From Daphnia pulex (Eukaryota > Arthropoda > Branchiopoda > Diplostraca > Daphniidae), in the NCBI RefSeq assembly GCF_021134715.1, contig NC_060022.1, positions 2,051,001 to 2,115,000 on the forward strand: 64,000 nucleotides of DNA. The letters are read 5' to 3'. Numbering within the stretch: position 1 is the stretch's first letter; every line of letters starts with the position of its first letter. A model generated the notes under the pieces. That model did no database searches. It was not told the origin of the DNA and saw only the letters and a list, made by a program, of their open reading frames with translations. The position numbers and the translations under genes are program-made. Below are positions 12,267 through 23,200 of this stretch, piece after piece.

Positions 12267-12286
12267 TTAACTTAAGTGTATGTTTT

Positions 12287-12312
12287 TGTATGTATGTATG
12301 TATGTATGTATG
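12287..12312. repeat. (TGTA)n microsatellite
   Basis: About six tandem TGTA units occur immediately to the right of the TTAA-flanked MITE. Confidence 0.8.
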
Positions 12313-12879
12313 CATGTGACTTTAAAATGTGGTGGAATTGTGGGTGGAGGTGGGACAATAAAGCAATTCCTTTTCTAAGTTTTGTGTTTGCTGTGTCTTA
12401 TAACTTATAAAAAAAAATAATGTTTAGCAGTTGTATCAATATATTTTCAACTCTAAAGTTTAACATAAGTTATAGCCAAGTGACTAATCATTTCCAGACT
12501 CTAAACTTCTATGAAGTAAGTTAAACACTATCTGCAACTCCTTTGTCACGCCAACTTAAGTTACAATAGAGCTATTAACATCAAAAATTTAGAGTAAACA
12601 TTAAACAGTACTAACTTTCGTAATGCAAAGTGACTTGAGCAATAGAAGCGACTCCAACATATGAAATAGTCGCAATGTCGAAAGGTTTTAGAAGGTGTTA
12701 AGAGAAGTCGTAGAAGATGATTACCATAAAAAAATATATTTTCTCATTTAAGATTAACGATTCCAAGTGACTAGTAACTATTAAGATATGACCGACAAAT
12801 TTGAACACAATTAGACAAATACTAGAACCGAAATTTCTGATTTAAGAGCCTCCCTGTAGTTAACTGGAGAAGCGAAAGT
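12313..12879. other. Intergenic DNA, nothing recognised
   Basis: AT-rich single-copy-looking sequence without credible open frames or repeats that I can identify. Confidence 0.4.
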
Positions 12880-13651
12880 TGTGATGTAACATTCAGGTGC
12901 CTTATTGGTGTTGTAACTCAGGGCAGTGGAATACTTCGCAGCTTCTATGCAGTAGGTCGGAGCAGTCTAAGTAGTGATACAATACTCGGGTGCCTTTGTT
13001 GTGTAGTACTTAGGCACATCGGTATGGGAGCGGAACCTCGGTATGGTAGCTGAAGGCAGCGTGGGTTGTAGTGTAGTAAACTGGAACCTCAGTGTAGTAT
13101 TTCGGTCCAACGTAGTTGGTACGAAGAAGCAGCCGCTGTGTAGTAGTTCGGTGCAGAGTAGTACTAGGGCGCTTCGGTGTTGTATTTGACCGCTTTGGTG
13201 GCGTAATCAGCTGGAGCCTCGGTGAAGTAGCTGGGATCGGAGTAGTACTTAGGCCTCGATGTAAAAGGCTGGGGCAGCATACGTGGTGATGTAGTACTCC
13301 GGTGCCTTGGTGGTGTAGTACTCCGGTGCCTTGGTGGTGTAGTACTCCGGTGCCTTGGTGGTGTAACTCGGGGCAGAGTTATACTTTGGGGCTTCGGTGT
13401 AGTAGTTCGGAACATCATCAGTTGTGGATTATACTCTGAGGAATTGGTGGTGAAGTAACCGGTGGTGAAGTAACCGGTTGTTGCGTATGTTGTTGTGTTA
13501 TAAGACGGTGGCGTTGCGGTTTGGTGTCCACATTCCCCCGAGACACACCAGTGGTCGACTTAACCGTCAAGGAAACAACAACCAACAACAGCACGACGCC
13601 ATATTTAACTAGACGGTAAACAATTTGACATCAATTTCCAATAACTTGCAT
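12880..13651 (-). pseudogene. Decayed tyrosine-rich repeat protein, copy 2
   Basis: On the minus strand a signal-peptide-like stretch (VVLLLVVVSLTV, near 13570-13600) is followed by repeats of the type APEYYTTK and EAPKYYSDP. Three exact tandem APEYYTTK-type units occur near 13290-13360. The reading frame changes several times, stops occur between repeats (for example near 13150 and 12960), and no in-frame ATG precedes the signal-like segment. YYTEAP-type secreted proteins, probably of cuticle or matrix, are familiar from Daphnia. This copy appears non-functional. It is a tandem relative of the copy to its right. Confidence 0.65.
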
Positions 13652-13714
13652 AGTAACGAAAAGAAAAAAATAATAAAGCGATACAAAACTCCATGTAGAA
13701 ACAGAATATTTACC

Positions 13715-14419
13715 ATTTGGTTGTAGTGTAATCCCCGGTGGCCTTGGGGTAGTAAACAGGAGCCTCAGTTTGGTAGTAGCTTGGAGCAGAGTTATACTTG
13801 GGTTTCTCAGTGAAGTAAACTGGGGCAGTGTACGTGGTTGTGTAATGTGTGGCCTTTTCGGTGTAACATAGTTGGGGGCTTCGTCGTAGTATCTAGGTGT
13901 AGCGTAGGTTGTGGTGTAGTAAATTGGGAGTCTCGGTGTAGTATTACAGTTCAACGTAGTAGGAAGGAGCAGCTGCTGTGTTGTAAGTCTGGGCTACGTA
14001 GTACTTGGCCGCCCCAATTGTGGTTGTGTAGTTCGGGTCAGAGTAGTACTTGTGCGGTTCGGTGTAGTACTCAACCGCTTTGGTATTCAAATAAGATGGG
14101 GCCTCGGTGTAGTAGGCTGGGGCAGCATTCATAGTCCTGTAGTAATTGGGGACTTCGGAGTAGTAGGCTGGGACAGTATAAACTCGGTGATGTGGTACTT
14201 CGGAGCCTCGGCGTAGTAAGTAGATGTTGCGTATCTAGACGTTGATGTGTAGTAAGGCGGCGACGTGGTGCATTATTCTTTCGCTGCTGTTGCTTGGTAT
14301 CCACCATGTCCAGGAGACATCGGTACACCCGTGGTCGACCCAACCATTAACCATACAACAACAAACAGCAGCACGGCGCCATGGTTAACTATACTATAAA
14401 CGATTTGAACATTAATCAT
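13715..14419 (-). pseudogene. Decayed tyrosine-rich repeat protein, copy 1
   Basis: An ATG at 14419 opens a frame that encodes a hydrophobic signal-like segment (GAVLLFVVVWLMV) and then STTGVPMSPGHGGYQATAAKE before a stop. Beyond it, in other frames, lie further YYT, EAPSYL, PHKYYSDPNY and AAPSYY repeats, down to about 13715. The shared signal segment and repeat type show that it is a duplicate of the copy at 12880-13651. Broken frames suggest a pseudogene. A minor splice-rescued product cannot be excluded. Confidence 0.65.
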
Positions 14420-14687
14420 CGAATATAACTGGTCGCATCAACTGAATACAAGATAAAAATTGATTCACGACTCGAACTAACAATGAATGTTTACCCGTGA
14501 TTGCGAACCGGAATTGCAATGAAGAAGGCAGTTGGTGACAAATAGTGGGCTGCAGGTGTTGCCGTGTCGGAGATGCTCACTCGACTGAGATCCCGTAGCC
14601 TTTTCTCTCTCCTTTTATACGATTTTTCCTCACCCTCACCTCTTGAGCCTTGCAGCTATTATACCTGCTTGATAATGAAGCAAAAAC

Positions 14688-15018
14688 TTTCCGTTCTAAC
14701 CCAGCCTCTACACCACTGCATGACAATTTTGAAGTAATGATCTCCGTGACCTTCGAAAGTGAAGGACATACAAACTGGCCTTTTTCATTCTGCAGGTTAA
14801 CGTTGCTGGGGCTGGGTCTAGAAAACCAATGTCAAAATGAATACCAAATGGATATGTAACACATCCCGTTCTCACCCAACCTCTACACCACTGCATGACA
14901 CGTTTAACGTAATGATCTCCGTGACCTTGGAGCGTAAAGGACATGGAACCTTTCCTTCTGCAGGTTGACGTTACTGGGGGTGGGTCTACAAAAACAAATA
15001 TCAAAATGAATACCAATG
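14688..15018. repeat. 175-bp direct tandem repeat, two copies
   Basis: Two head-to-tail copies of about 155-175 bases contain CTCTACACCACTGCATGACA at 14706 and 14881. Both end with a similar TCAAAATGAATACCAA segment. Their divergence indicates an older duplication. No coding function is apparent. Confidence 0.75.
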
Positions 15019-15035
15019 GTTATAGCTTAAAAAAC

Positions 15036-15263
15036 TCACTGTATACCAATTGACATTTGAGTCATCTCGTTTCTTAGGTGAATGAATAAATCTTCCATTT
15101 CGAACCGTTCGCCTCCACTTTTTTCCTTACGTCCCAAAAATGCCTCAACCTAAACCCGGAAAAAAAACAGATAAAGAAAGATAAAAAGTTAATGACGTTC
15201 ACCACTTACCTTCTCGTCTTCTCCATATCTTATTTCGCATACGGCGTATCCTACAGCAGTCAC
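15036..15263 (-). CDS. Two terminal exons of an unrecognised gene
   Basis: On the minus strand, 15263-15210 reads VTAVGYAVCEIRYGEDEK with an AG before it and a GTAAGT donor after it. It joins in phase 0 to 15149-15036, which reads VEAFLGRKEKSGG and continues to a TGA, 37 residues. Both exons are open, hydrophilic and flanked by good splice signals, so they look like the 3' end of a real gene. The matching position in array units B-D (for example 19810-19870) has in-frame stops. Candidate upstream exons are the pair in each array spacer (see 18078-18331), which would place the DUF4789-like gene inside an intron of this gene. I do not recognise the family. Confidence 0.4.
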
Positions 15264-15607
15264 CTTATTAATAAAAAAATATTGCATAATTATCATAAAA
15301 AAATTTCTTACTAAATTTTGTCAGCTTGAACACAAGAAATCTTAAGTGCTTAAATAACTGTGCAATATCAAGAGACTTGTATTTTCGCATCAATTACGAA
15401 ATTATTAGTACAAATATTGAGAAGTGAATTTTAGGATTATCCACTATCTTGTTTAATTACTTATATGCCGTATTGTTTCCTAAAATAGATAAGTTTTCCA
15501 AGTGAGATAGTCGGAACAATTAATTACGAAAAGGATACCAGGCCGAAATACAAATTATCGGAATTTAATAATATAACCGTATCGAATCTTTTTCGGGCAA
15601 TTCCTTA

Positions 15608-17009
15608 TCAAAAGCGTATTGGTCTACATTGGTTTGTAGCTGGGATGAATTGGAAGGAAGGTCCGCAGCTAGCTGGCCCACGGTTGCTACCGCATTGTCC
15701 AGTAGCTTGCAAGAAATCATTTGGTCGGCAACCGAAAGCAGGACTGACAGGCTGACTAACGTCGCGGACGGGTCTCCTAGGACTGTAAGAGAAATTATTA
15801 CAGAAATTATCAAGTGCCCTTAAATGTTTGCTAAATTGCATCTAAATAACTTACACCAAAGGATTTGCACACTTGAAGTTATTTCCGTTTCGACCGCCAG
15901 GTTGACAGGGATTTAGGAGAGATGTTGGAATTCTACTTGGCTGTTGGAATATCCCAATAGTATTGGGTCCTTGTCTTCGTTTTCTTGATAAACGTTGTGC
16001 ACGATAAAACCTATTATTGGGTTCGTTTGCGGCTCGACCAAAGACATCATCTAAAATTGCGTTCTCTTCCGGAGAAGAAAAGTATGGCGTTCTAGGGTCA
16101 TTCATATCAACACACTCTCCCAGCGGGCGAAAGACGTTGTAACCGAAAAGTTCAGAAGGTGAGCAAGGTCCACAGCTGCCCAACGCATGGCACAGTTCCT
16201 GTCCATTTCCATTACCGTATTTATGATTACTTATAATTGATTGTTTAACTGGGACCAATTGCAGGAGGAAGTCCTGATATCTATCAACTAGTTGACAAGT
16301 GTTGGGGGCACACTCTAATTTACCCGATGCACTAACGGATACAACCTGATTGGTTGGACACGGTCCTTAAAAAAATCATAAAAAGAAATTAATTAACAAA
16401 TAATTTGGGAAAATTGGCGTTTACTGTACCTTGGGTAAATAAAGGAACGCAATCGTCATCCTCTGATGGGAATGGATATTGCCCAATAGGACAATCACAA
16501 ATTGGATCTCCGTAAGCCGAGTAATATAGACGCCTACCTCCGCGACACTCTTTAGTGTCTAAAATATCGTGACAAAGACCATCTCGGCCGACGAACACTT
16601 TTTCTCTGCCACAAAGGCGAGGAGTGCATATTCCCTAAAAGTTTGACAAAAAAACAGGTTGGATAAAATACAAGAACAGCATTAATTCTAAAAAGAATTA
16701 AAATCCCACCTCGTAAGTATACGGGTCGACCGTTATCCAAAGCAACACACTATAGCAAGGACCTTTCTTCAGAAGTGGATAACAGTATCCATCGCCCTTA
16801 AATCGGACTGAGGAGTCACCACACCCATCATCAGCAAAAGAAGCATTAGATGGTTTCTTATTTTGTGGAACTGGAGCAGCAGCATTGAACGGACGATAAC
16901 TTCCATAAGATTTGTCGGTCGTACTGGAGATATAACTAGGATAGGTTGGCGCGTTGTTTGCCAATACCAGTGCGACAGCAGTCGCAAATATTATTGCTGA
17001 AAACAACAT
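15608..17009 (-). CDS. DUF4789-like secreted Cys-rich protein, copy A
   Basis: Four exons join in frame: 17009-16710, 16634-16430, 16365-15855 and 15782-15608, giving 396 residues. The start is the ATG at 17009, which opens a signal peptide (LFSAIIFATAVALVLA). A frame running further upstream begins only with TTG. The mature part has paired cysteines and phrases such as GYCYPLLKKGPC, CDCPIGQYPFP and CVPLFTQGPCP, typical of the arthropod DUF4789 family as I know it; its biochemical role is unknown. A dibasic RKRR at residues 296-299 fits a furin site between two Cys-rich parts. Copy A is a type 1 gene, but exon 2 has private changes (HDILDTKE, PIGQYP) absent from B-E. Secreted structural or binding protein is inferred. 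Confidence 0.85.
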
Positions 17010-17444
17010 TTCCTTAAATGTTTCGTGTTCCAAAAAGAGCGGGTTTGTCTGGGCTTTTCCTTTACTCTTTGTGATGGCGAAACAAACTGTGTTTTTGTTT
17101 AATTAACTGCAATCGTTCTATGAAAAAACAAAAACATTATACATTATGTAAAAATAATTTAGTCAACCATATAAATTAATCCGATTTCTTTAGGATACTT
17201 ATTAGTACCGCGCTTGATGATTGAGGTGTAACAAACCACTGGCAATACGCCAAAATATTTGCATGGAATTCGTTCTTGAGTTTCACAATTTCTAAGAACA
17301 CTCGATGTTCGTCCACAGTCAAAGGGGATTTACGATAGAGAAACTAGTTCACTTTTGCCCCTGCTTTTTTTTTCGTTTTCTCATGAAAGAGATGTATGTT
17401 TCACACTTCATAAGCAACGACCAAAAACCACATTTTAACGGAAA

Positions 17445-17810
17445 GTCTGGTAAGTTATTGCTAGTGTTACTTGAATTGAACCACTAGATTAGATAACACC
17501 TTCACTGCAACGCCAAGTGAATATTAATTGTGGTCATACTGGTATTATCAGGAACGACTTTTTTCCTAACAAATAGGCCCCCAGCTCGTAGGTTGTAGTT
17601 TTATGAGCAAAGAATGAAAGTGGTTCGTGAAAGCCAATCCTGAAGTTCACGTTATAAGATTAACACGTACGACGACGATGAATCCCATGTTTGGAAATCC
17701 GACGACTATGATTAAAACCGACAAGAGTTCCAGCAGCAAAGTGTCCATTTATCTGACGTAACTACTCCATCATTGGCATGTTTGGCAATGCTATTATAGT
17801 CTCTTGAAGA
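17445..17810 (+). pseudogene. Copy of bestrophin 1 5' region, spacer A
   Basis: This segment matches 7392-7800, covering the 5' untranslated intron, the ATG, the first coding exon and the start of intron 1. The ATG at 17678 opens MNPMFGNPTTMIKTDKSSSS, against bestrophin 1 MNPMFGNPTTSIKTYKKF. The donor GTAACT is kept at the same place. No downstream bestrophin exons follow, so it is a truncated duplicate. Confidence 0.8.
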
Positions 17811-18077
17811 TTTCCTAATTCTAAACCATGGCATTAATTATTTTGCAAGGTCATTAAAGCTGCTCTGCTCTTTCACTCTTTCAGTCTAATGAAAATTTAG
17901 TGGGTTACGTCTATTCGTCTAAAACCCAGTTTTCCGGGGGAAATAAATGTGGTAATCTATTGCGGTGTAACGCTAAAGAATTGTTTAAATAATCATGAAA
18001 AATAATCGCTTTCCCGTCCCCAGAATTGAAAAAAAAATATTCTCTTTACAAAGAACAAAAATAATCTTTGATCATAC

Positions 18078-18331
18078 CTCGACTCGACGAACGTTTCCGG
18101 TGGTTACACGTGCATCACATGGAACATCAACAATTCCACAAATCAAAACGAACCTAAACAAATAGAAAATCAAAATGTCTTCAAACAGTATAATTGATGG
18201 AAGCCAAAAATTGCAAAACTGAAGAAAACAAAAACTTACCGGTTACATAATGTCAGCAGTTGAATGAAAACGATCTTGGGGTTATCAATATATTCTTCGA
18301 ACTCTGGAACACGTAGGCGAAAACTGGTTGC
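18078..18331 (-). other. Orphan exon pair in spacer A
   Basis: Minus-strand 18331-18240 (30 codons plus 2 bases, reading ATSFRLRVPEFEEYIDNPKI and onward) joins in frame to 18153-18078 (FVLICGIVDVPCDARVTT and onward, ending VRRVE). AG acceptors and GTAAG or GTATG donors flank both. They end in phase 0, as the terminal exons at 15263-15036 require. They may be exons of a gene that encloses copy A, or duplicated relics. No family was recognised. Confidence 0.35.
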
Positions 18332-20240
18332 CTATCGACGATCCCGAAGGGACGACGACACCAATAAGTTGACATTCTTCTCACTGGTTAATGTTTTTCT
18401 TCACAGCGATATTATGTTGCTTAATGTGGAATCTGGTCAGTATTGATACACAGATAAGACTAAAGACTCTACTGGAAATCCTACTATTACAGGCAAACAT
18501 GATGTCTAGTATTAGCAGTTCAAGAGTTCAAGTAATAAGACGTTACTAAGACTGAAAGCTCGAGTTGACTTGATCAGGTACTTGTTCTTCACTGTTGCAT
18601 AATTGATAAAAAGAGACAACTTCAACAGTCAAACTGTACTTGAAACTTGAAAAGCTTGTTTTGAGCTAAGTTATGGTGTTGTCTAACATTGTGTCAACAA
18701 AGATGGACTTAATAAAAACACATTTTGTGTCCTTTGTCCCTTTTGAGAAGGGATATTTAAAAAAAAATCCAATGCAGGCGATACAATCCATCGTTCCTCA
18801 CTTCTTTTACCAACGTGATCTGGGAATCCTGGGCTCGTTTAAACATTTTGTTTTTCAACCAAATGCAAGAGGATCTGGGACGATTGGGCAATCGAGAAAC
18901 AAATGAATACTTCATGTGAACGGACAAATTAAGTCCGTTCGTCGCAAATGTACACTATGATCAAACATTTCTATTGCTGAACCTTTTATAAACTGACACT
19001 ACGATGAATTGGAAGACCAACGGACACTTCGAAGTTTGTACCTGCGACTAATTCAATGCCAATTTTTATGCGGAAATGGCGGAGTCGCAGACGAACTTTC
19101 CTGAAGCGGTGCTGCCAATTTTTTGGGTGGGTCGGTTTCTCCCCCCGCTAGATGGAAACAGTTTCGCAAGTTCGTTTGAAAAAAAAGCGGGGCTGAGGCA
19201 TGAAGTAGTACAGTTAGTTGATGCATGGTGATGTACGTAATTGAGGTTTGAGGTGCTATTATTGCACTAAAACCTGCCATAAAAGTGTAGAATAAATTAA
19301 GCTTTTGGTGCAAATCAGTAAATAACTTACTGATTATGCAGAATTGAAAATTACTTTTTATAGGCGACTATACAAAACATTACTTCCAACGAATAAGCAA
19401 AAGGAATTTTTCAGTTGTCTCGAATCCCCTATGTGAAACTTCAAAATTAATTGCTATTGCAACTCTCCTCAAGATTGAACGTTTCATAATAGTTGGTTTA
19501 CAATATCCAAGGTTGGCGGGACCTCAGTCCAACCAAAATTTGTTATCTCACTGTCCTCAATAGAATTGGGAATTTCAGAATGTTTGTCAAGCTGTAGTAG
19601 GAATATAAAGGTTATCCCAGCTAGAGATATTGACAAATCCCCACAGCACAAAAGGTAGTAAGTAGTATACTGGTAAAAAATGATAAAAAAAAAACTATTA
19701 TTTGGGAATAGCCCTTCCATGTAGCACTTTGTAATTTTATTATAAATCATGATGTTACACAAAAGTGAGTTGCGTTTGTCCGTATTCACAATGTGCTCCG
19801 GGCAATCACGTTCACCGCTTACCTACTCGGCTTCTCCTTATCTCATTTCGCATACGGCGTCTCAAACAGCTGACACTTAATTCATCAAAATGTTTGTTAA
19901 AGTATCGTACAAAAGTTCTTAGTTAAATTAAGACGTAGCAAAATTAAATTAGGAAAGCTAGAACAGAAGAAACTTGAGTGATTTTAATAACTGTGCGATA
20001 TCAAGAGACTTGTATTTTCGCATCAATTACGAAATTTCTTATACAAATATTGAGAAGTGAATTTTAGGATTATCCACTATCTTGTTTAATTACTTATATG
20101 CCGGTTTGTTTCCTAAAATAGATAAGTTTTCCAAGTGAGATAGTCGGAACAATTAATTACGAAAAGGATACCAGGCCGAAATTCAAATTATCGGAATTTA
20201 ATAATATAACCGTATCGAATCTTTTTCGGGCAATTCCTTA
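18332..20240. other. Rest of spacer A and the junction to unit B
   Basis: No gene is recognised. Short frames at 18673-18906 (+), 19053-19313 (-) and 19484-19789 (-) have no domain signal or splice support. The unit junction lies near 19800-19810, where sequence matching 15195 begins again. Confidence 0.5.
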
Positions 20241-23200
20241 TCAAAAGCGTATTGGTCTACATTGGTTTGTAGCTGGGATGAATTGGAAGGAAGGTCCGCA
20301 GCTAGCTGGCCCACGGTTGCTACCGCATTGTCCAGTAGCTTGCAAGAAATCATTTGGTCGGCAACCGAAAGCAGGACTGACAGGCTGACTAACGTCGCGG
20401 ACGGGTCTCCTAGGACTGTAAGAGAAATTATTACAGAAATTATCAAGTGCCCTTAAATGTTTGCTAAATTGCATCTAAATAACTTACACCAAAGGATTTG
20501 CACACTTGAAGTTATTTCCGTTTCGACCGCCAGGTTGACAGGGATTTAGGAGAGATGTTGGAATTCTACTTGGCTGTTGGAATATCCCAATAGTATTGGG
20601 TCCTTGTCTTCGTTTTCTTGATAAACGTTGTGCACGATAAAACCTATTATTGGGTTCGTTTGCGGCTCGACCAAAGACATCATCTAAAATTGCGTTCTCT
20701 TCCGGAGAAGAAAAGTATGGCGTTCTAGGGTCATTCATATCAACACACTCTCCCAGCGGGCGAAAGACGTTGTAACCGAAAAGTTCAGAAGGTGAGCAAG
20801 GTCCACAGCTGCCCAACGCATGGCACAGTTCCTGTCCATTTCCATTACCGTATTTATGATTACTTATAATTGATTGTTTAACTGGGACCAATTGCAGGAG
20901 GAAGTCCTGATATCTATCAACTAGTTGACAAGTGTTGGGGGCACACTCTAATTTACCCGATGCACTAACGGATACAACCTGATTGGTTGGACACGGCCCT
21001 TAAAAAAATCATCAAAAGAAATTAATTGGTAAATTACCCGAGGGATCGTTCTACGATCCTGAAGGGTAATTGAAATTGTATAAGAAATAAATGTAGACGA
21101 CGACCCTAAGGGTGTAGACCTACATTTATTCAGCTTTTTAAAGAACAAAAAGAGGGGGGTGTGCTGCCCTTTCCTCTTACCTGCACACGCCCTTTGCCAT
21201 TCAGACTTATAGCTACAGATCCGTGTACAGGGTTTTAACCAAACACAATTACATGTTATCAAACATAATCAGAGAGAATTTCACACATAACTTCCAAATA
21301 ACAGTTTGAGGGGGATACGAGAAAAAACCTGAGGACTTCAGGGTAAAAAAACTCTATCCCAAGGTAACATATCATGAAACACAGAAACATGAACATAATG
21401 GTTGCAGCAAAAAATAGTGCGCTTCTTCTTCTGGACAGCTCTGCCAACTGCCGTAACTTGAACACGTAATGGGGCCTTCTTACTTTCTCGCCAGTCTAGT
21501 TATTCTTGCTTCTAGAATAACCTCCAGCTTTCCGGCCACGAAAGGTTTGATTTCTACGCGTTTTTTCCAAAATTGAATGAATCATAATTAAATAAATGAT
21601 GACACAGGGTGGGTATGGGTGGGAGACAGACCCTTAGGGTCGTCGTCTACATTTATTTCTTATACAATTTCAATTACCCTTCAGGATCGTAGAACGATCC
21701 CTCGGGTAATTTACCAATTGTACTGCGAAATGCATTTCGCCTAGACCCTAAGGGTGATTTTAAAGCCCAATGATGAATTTTTAATTTTGAACAAACATCG
21801 TTTGTGTCGACGCTCGATTGTAAAATCGATTGAACGTCGTTTCTTTTGACCAACTTCCGGCTCGCAAGATTGCCTCCACCGGTACGCCGTCACTGACCGC
21901 TTTCGAAGCGGCCGCTCCTCTTGTGGAATGCGCCCCAAAACACCGAGTGTTTATGCCGGCCTTTTGCAAGAACGATTTAATCCAGCGACTCACTGTACTG
22001 GCTGAGACCGGCCTATGGGGCGCGATGAGTGCAACAAATAGTTTTCCTTCGTCTGTCTCGCGTCTAAACTGATTCGTACGTTCCACAAATTCTTTAAGCG
22101 CCAAGACTGGACATAAAATCGGATCCGGATCATTTAATATTGAAAAGGACTGCAGCGGACCGTTCCGCTGTGCTTTCCGTAACCTATCTAATGAGAATAC
22201 TACCCCTCTTTCTGAGAAGACGACGGATCGGTAACCAATTGCCGCTATCTCCGACGCTCGCATTAAGGTAGCTAACGCTATCATGGTGACCAATTTACTA
22301 GCTAAGACGCTCAGGGTAAGGTGTCGGTTTTCGCCCAACGAATTAATAAATTCTACAACTTGACTCGGGTCCCACATGTCGTTGTACTTGGGCTTGGGGG
22401 GATTCTTGTGATAGCAGCCTTTCATTAATCGGACGACAAGCGGATGCGCGCCTATCTGAACGCCTTCGATGGACCCCAGGGTCCTGGACAACATAGACCG
22501 GTGAATGTTGATTGCGCTATACGACTTGCCCGAGGCCAGCAAGTCGGTGAGGAACTGCAAAACCTCGGTTAAATCCGCCGACAAGGGATCCGTATCCCTT
22601 CGCACACACCAATGTGTCCAGTTCCGCCATGCGGAATCGTAAGTTGCGAGGGTGGTCGGTCGATTTCCGGCCACAAGAAGGTCGACCACGTTCGACGAAA
22701 AGCCTCTGTCACGCAACTGTCGCCGGACAGTCTCCAAACGGCCAAGTGAAGTGCGCTGGATGCTAATAACGGGTGCGGCTCGTTCAGTGCCGATGTCAGG
22801 AGGTCCGGCTCCTGCTGAAGAAGAAATACTACGTCGCACGCTAGCTCGAGTAGCACCGGGAACCAGGCCTGACCTGTCCATACGGGGCAAACGAAAACTA
22901 CGTCAGCTTTCTCTCTTCTAATTTTTTCCAAACATTGAAAAATTAGCGCAAAAGGGGGAAAAAGATACCCCGAAAGGCCCTTCCAGTTAACTGAAAAGGC
23001 ATTTGTGTTCAACGCTTGCGGTTGCGGCCGCCACGAAAAGAAAGAGGGGAGCTGCGCGTTCCAATGGGACGCAAAAAGGTCAACTTTTGATGGCCAGATC
23101 TTTTGAACGCGAGAAAAAACGGATGGATTTAATTTCCAATCGCTTGCATCCGGTCCGGCGCGAGACTCTTCGTCAGCAATTACATTCAGCTTGCCGCTCA

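Noticed and set aside
14708-15016. Minus-strand ORF of 102 aa over the 175-bp repeat
   Set aside because: It is an open frame produced by the tandem duplication itself; the repeated peptide has no domain signal.
17010-17033. Extended N-terminus of copy A (and B-E) beginning further upstream
   Set aside because: The apparent starts are TTG or GTG codons. The ATG at 17009 gives a normal signal peptide.
18264-18446. Small plus-strand ORF repeated in each spacer (60 aa)
   Set aside because: It is the antisense of the candidate minus-strand exon, with no domain or Kozak support. Its repetition only reflects unit duplication.
19053-19789. Minus-strand ORFs of 86 and 101 aa in each spacer
   Set aside because: No domain, no splice context and low-complexity composition; unchanged in every copy because the units are recent duplicates.
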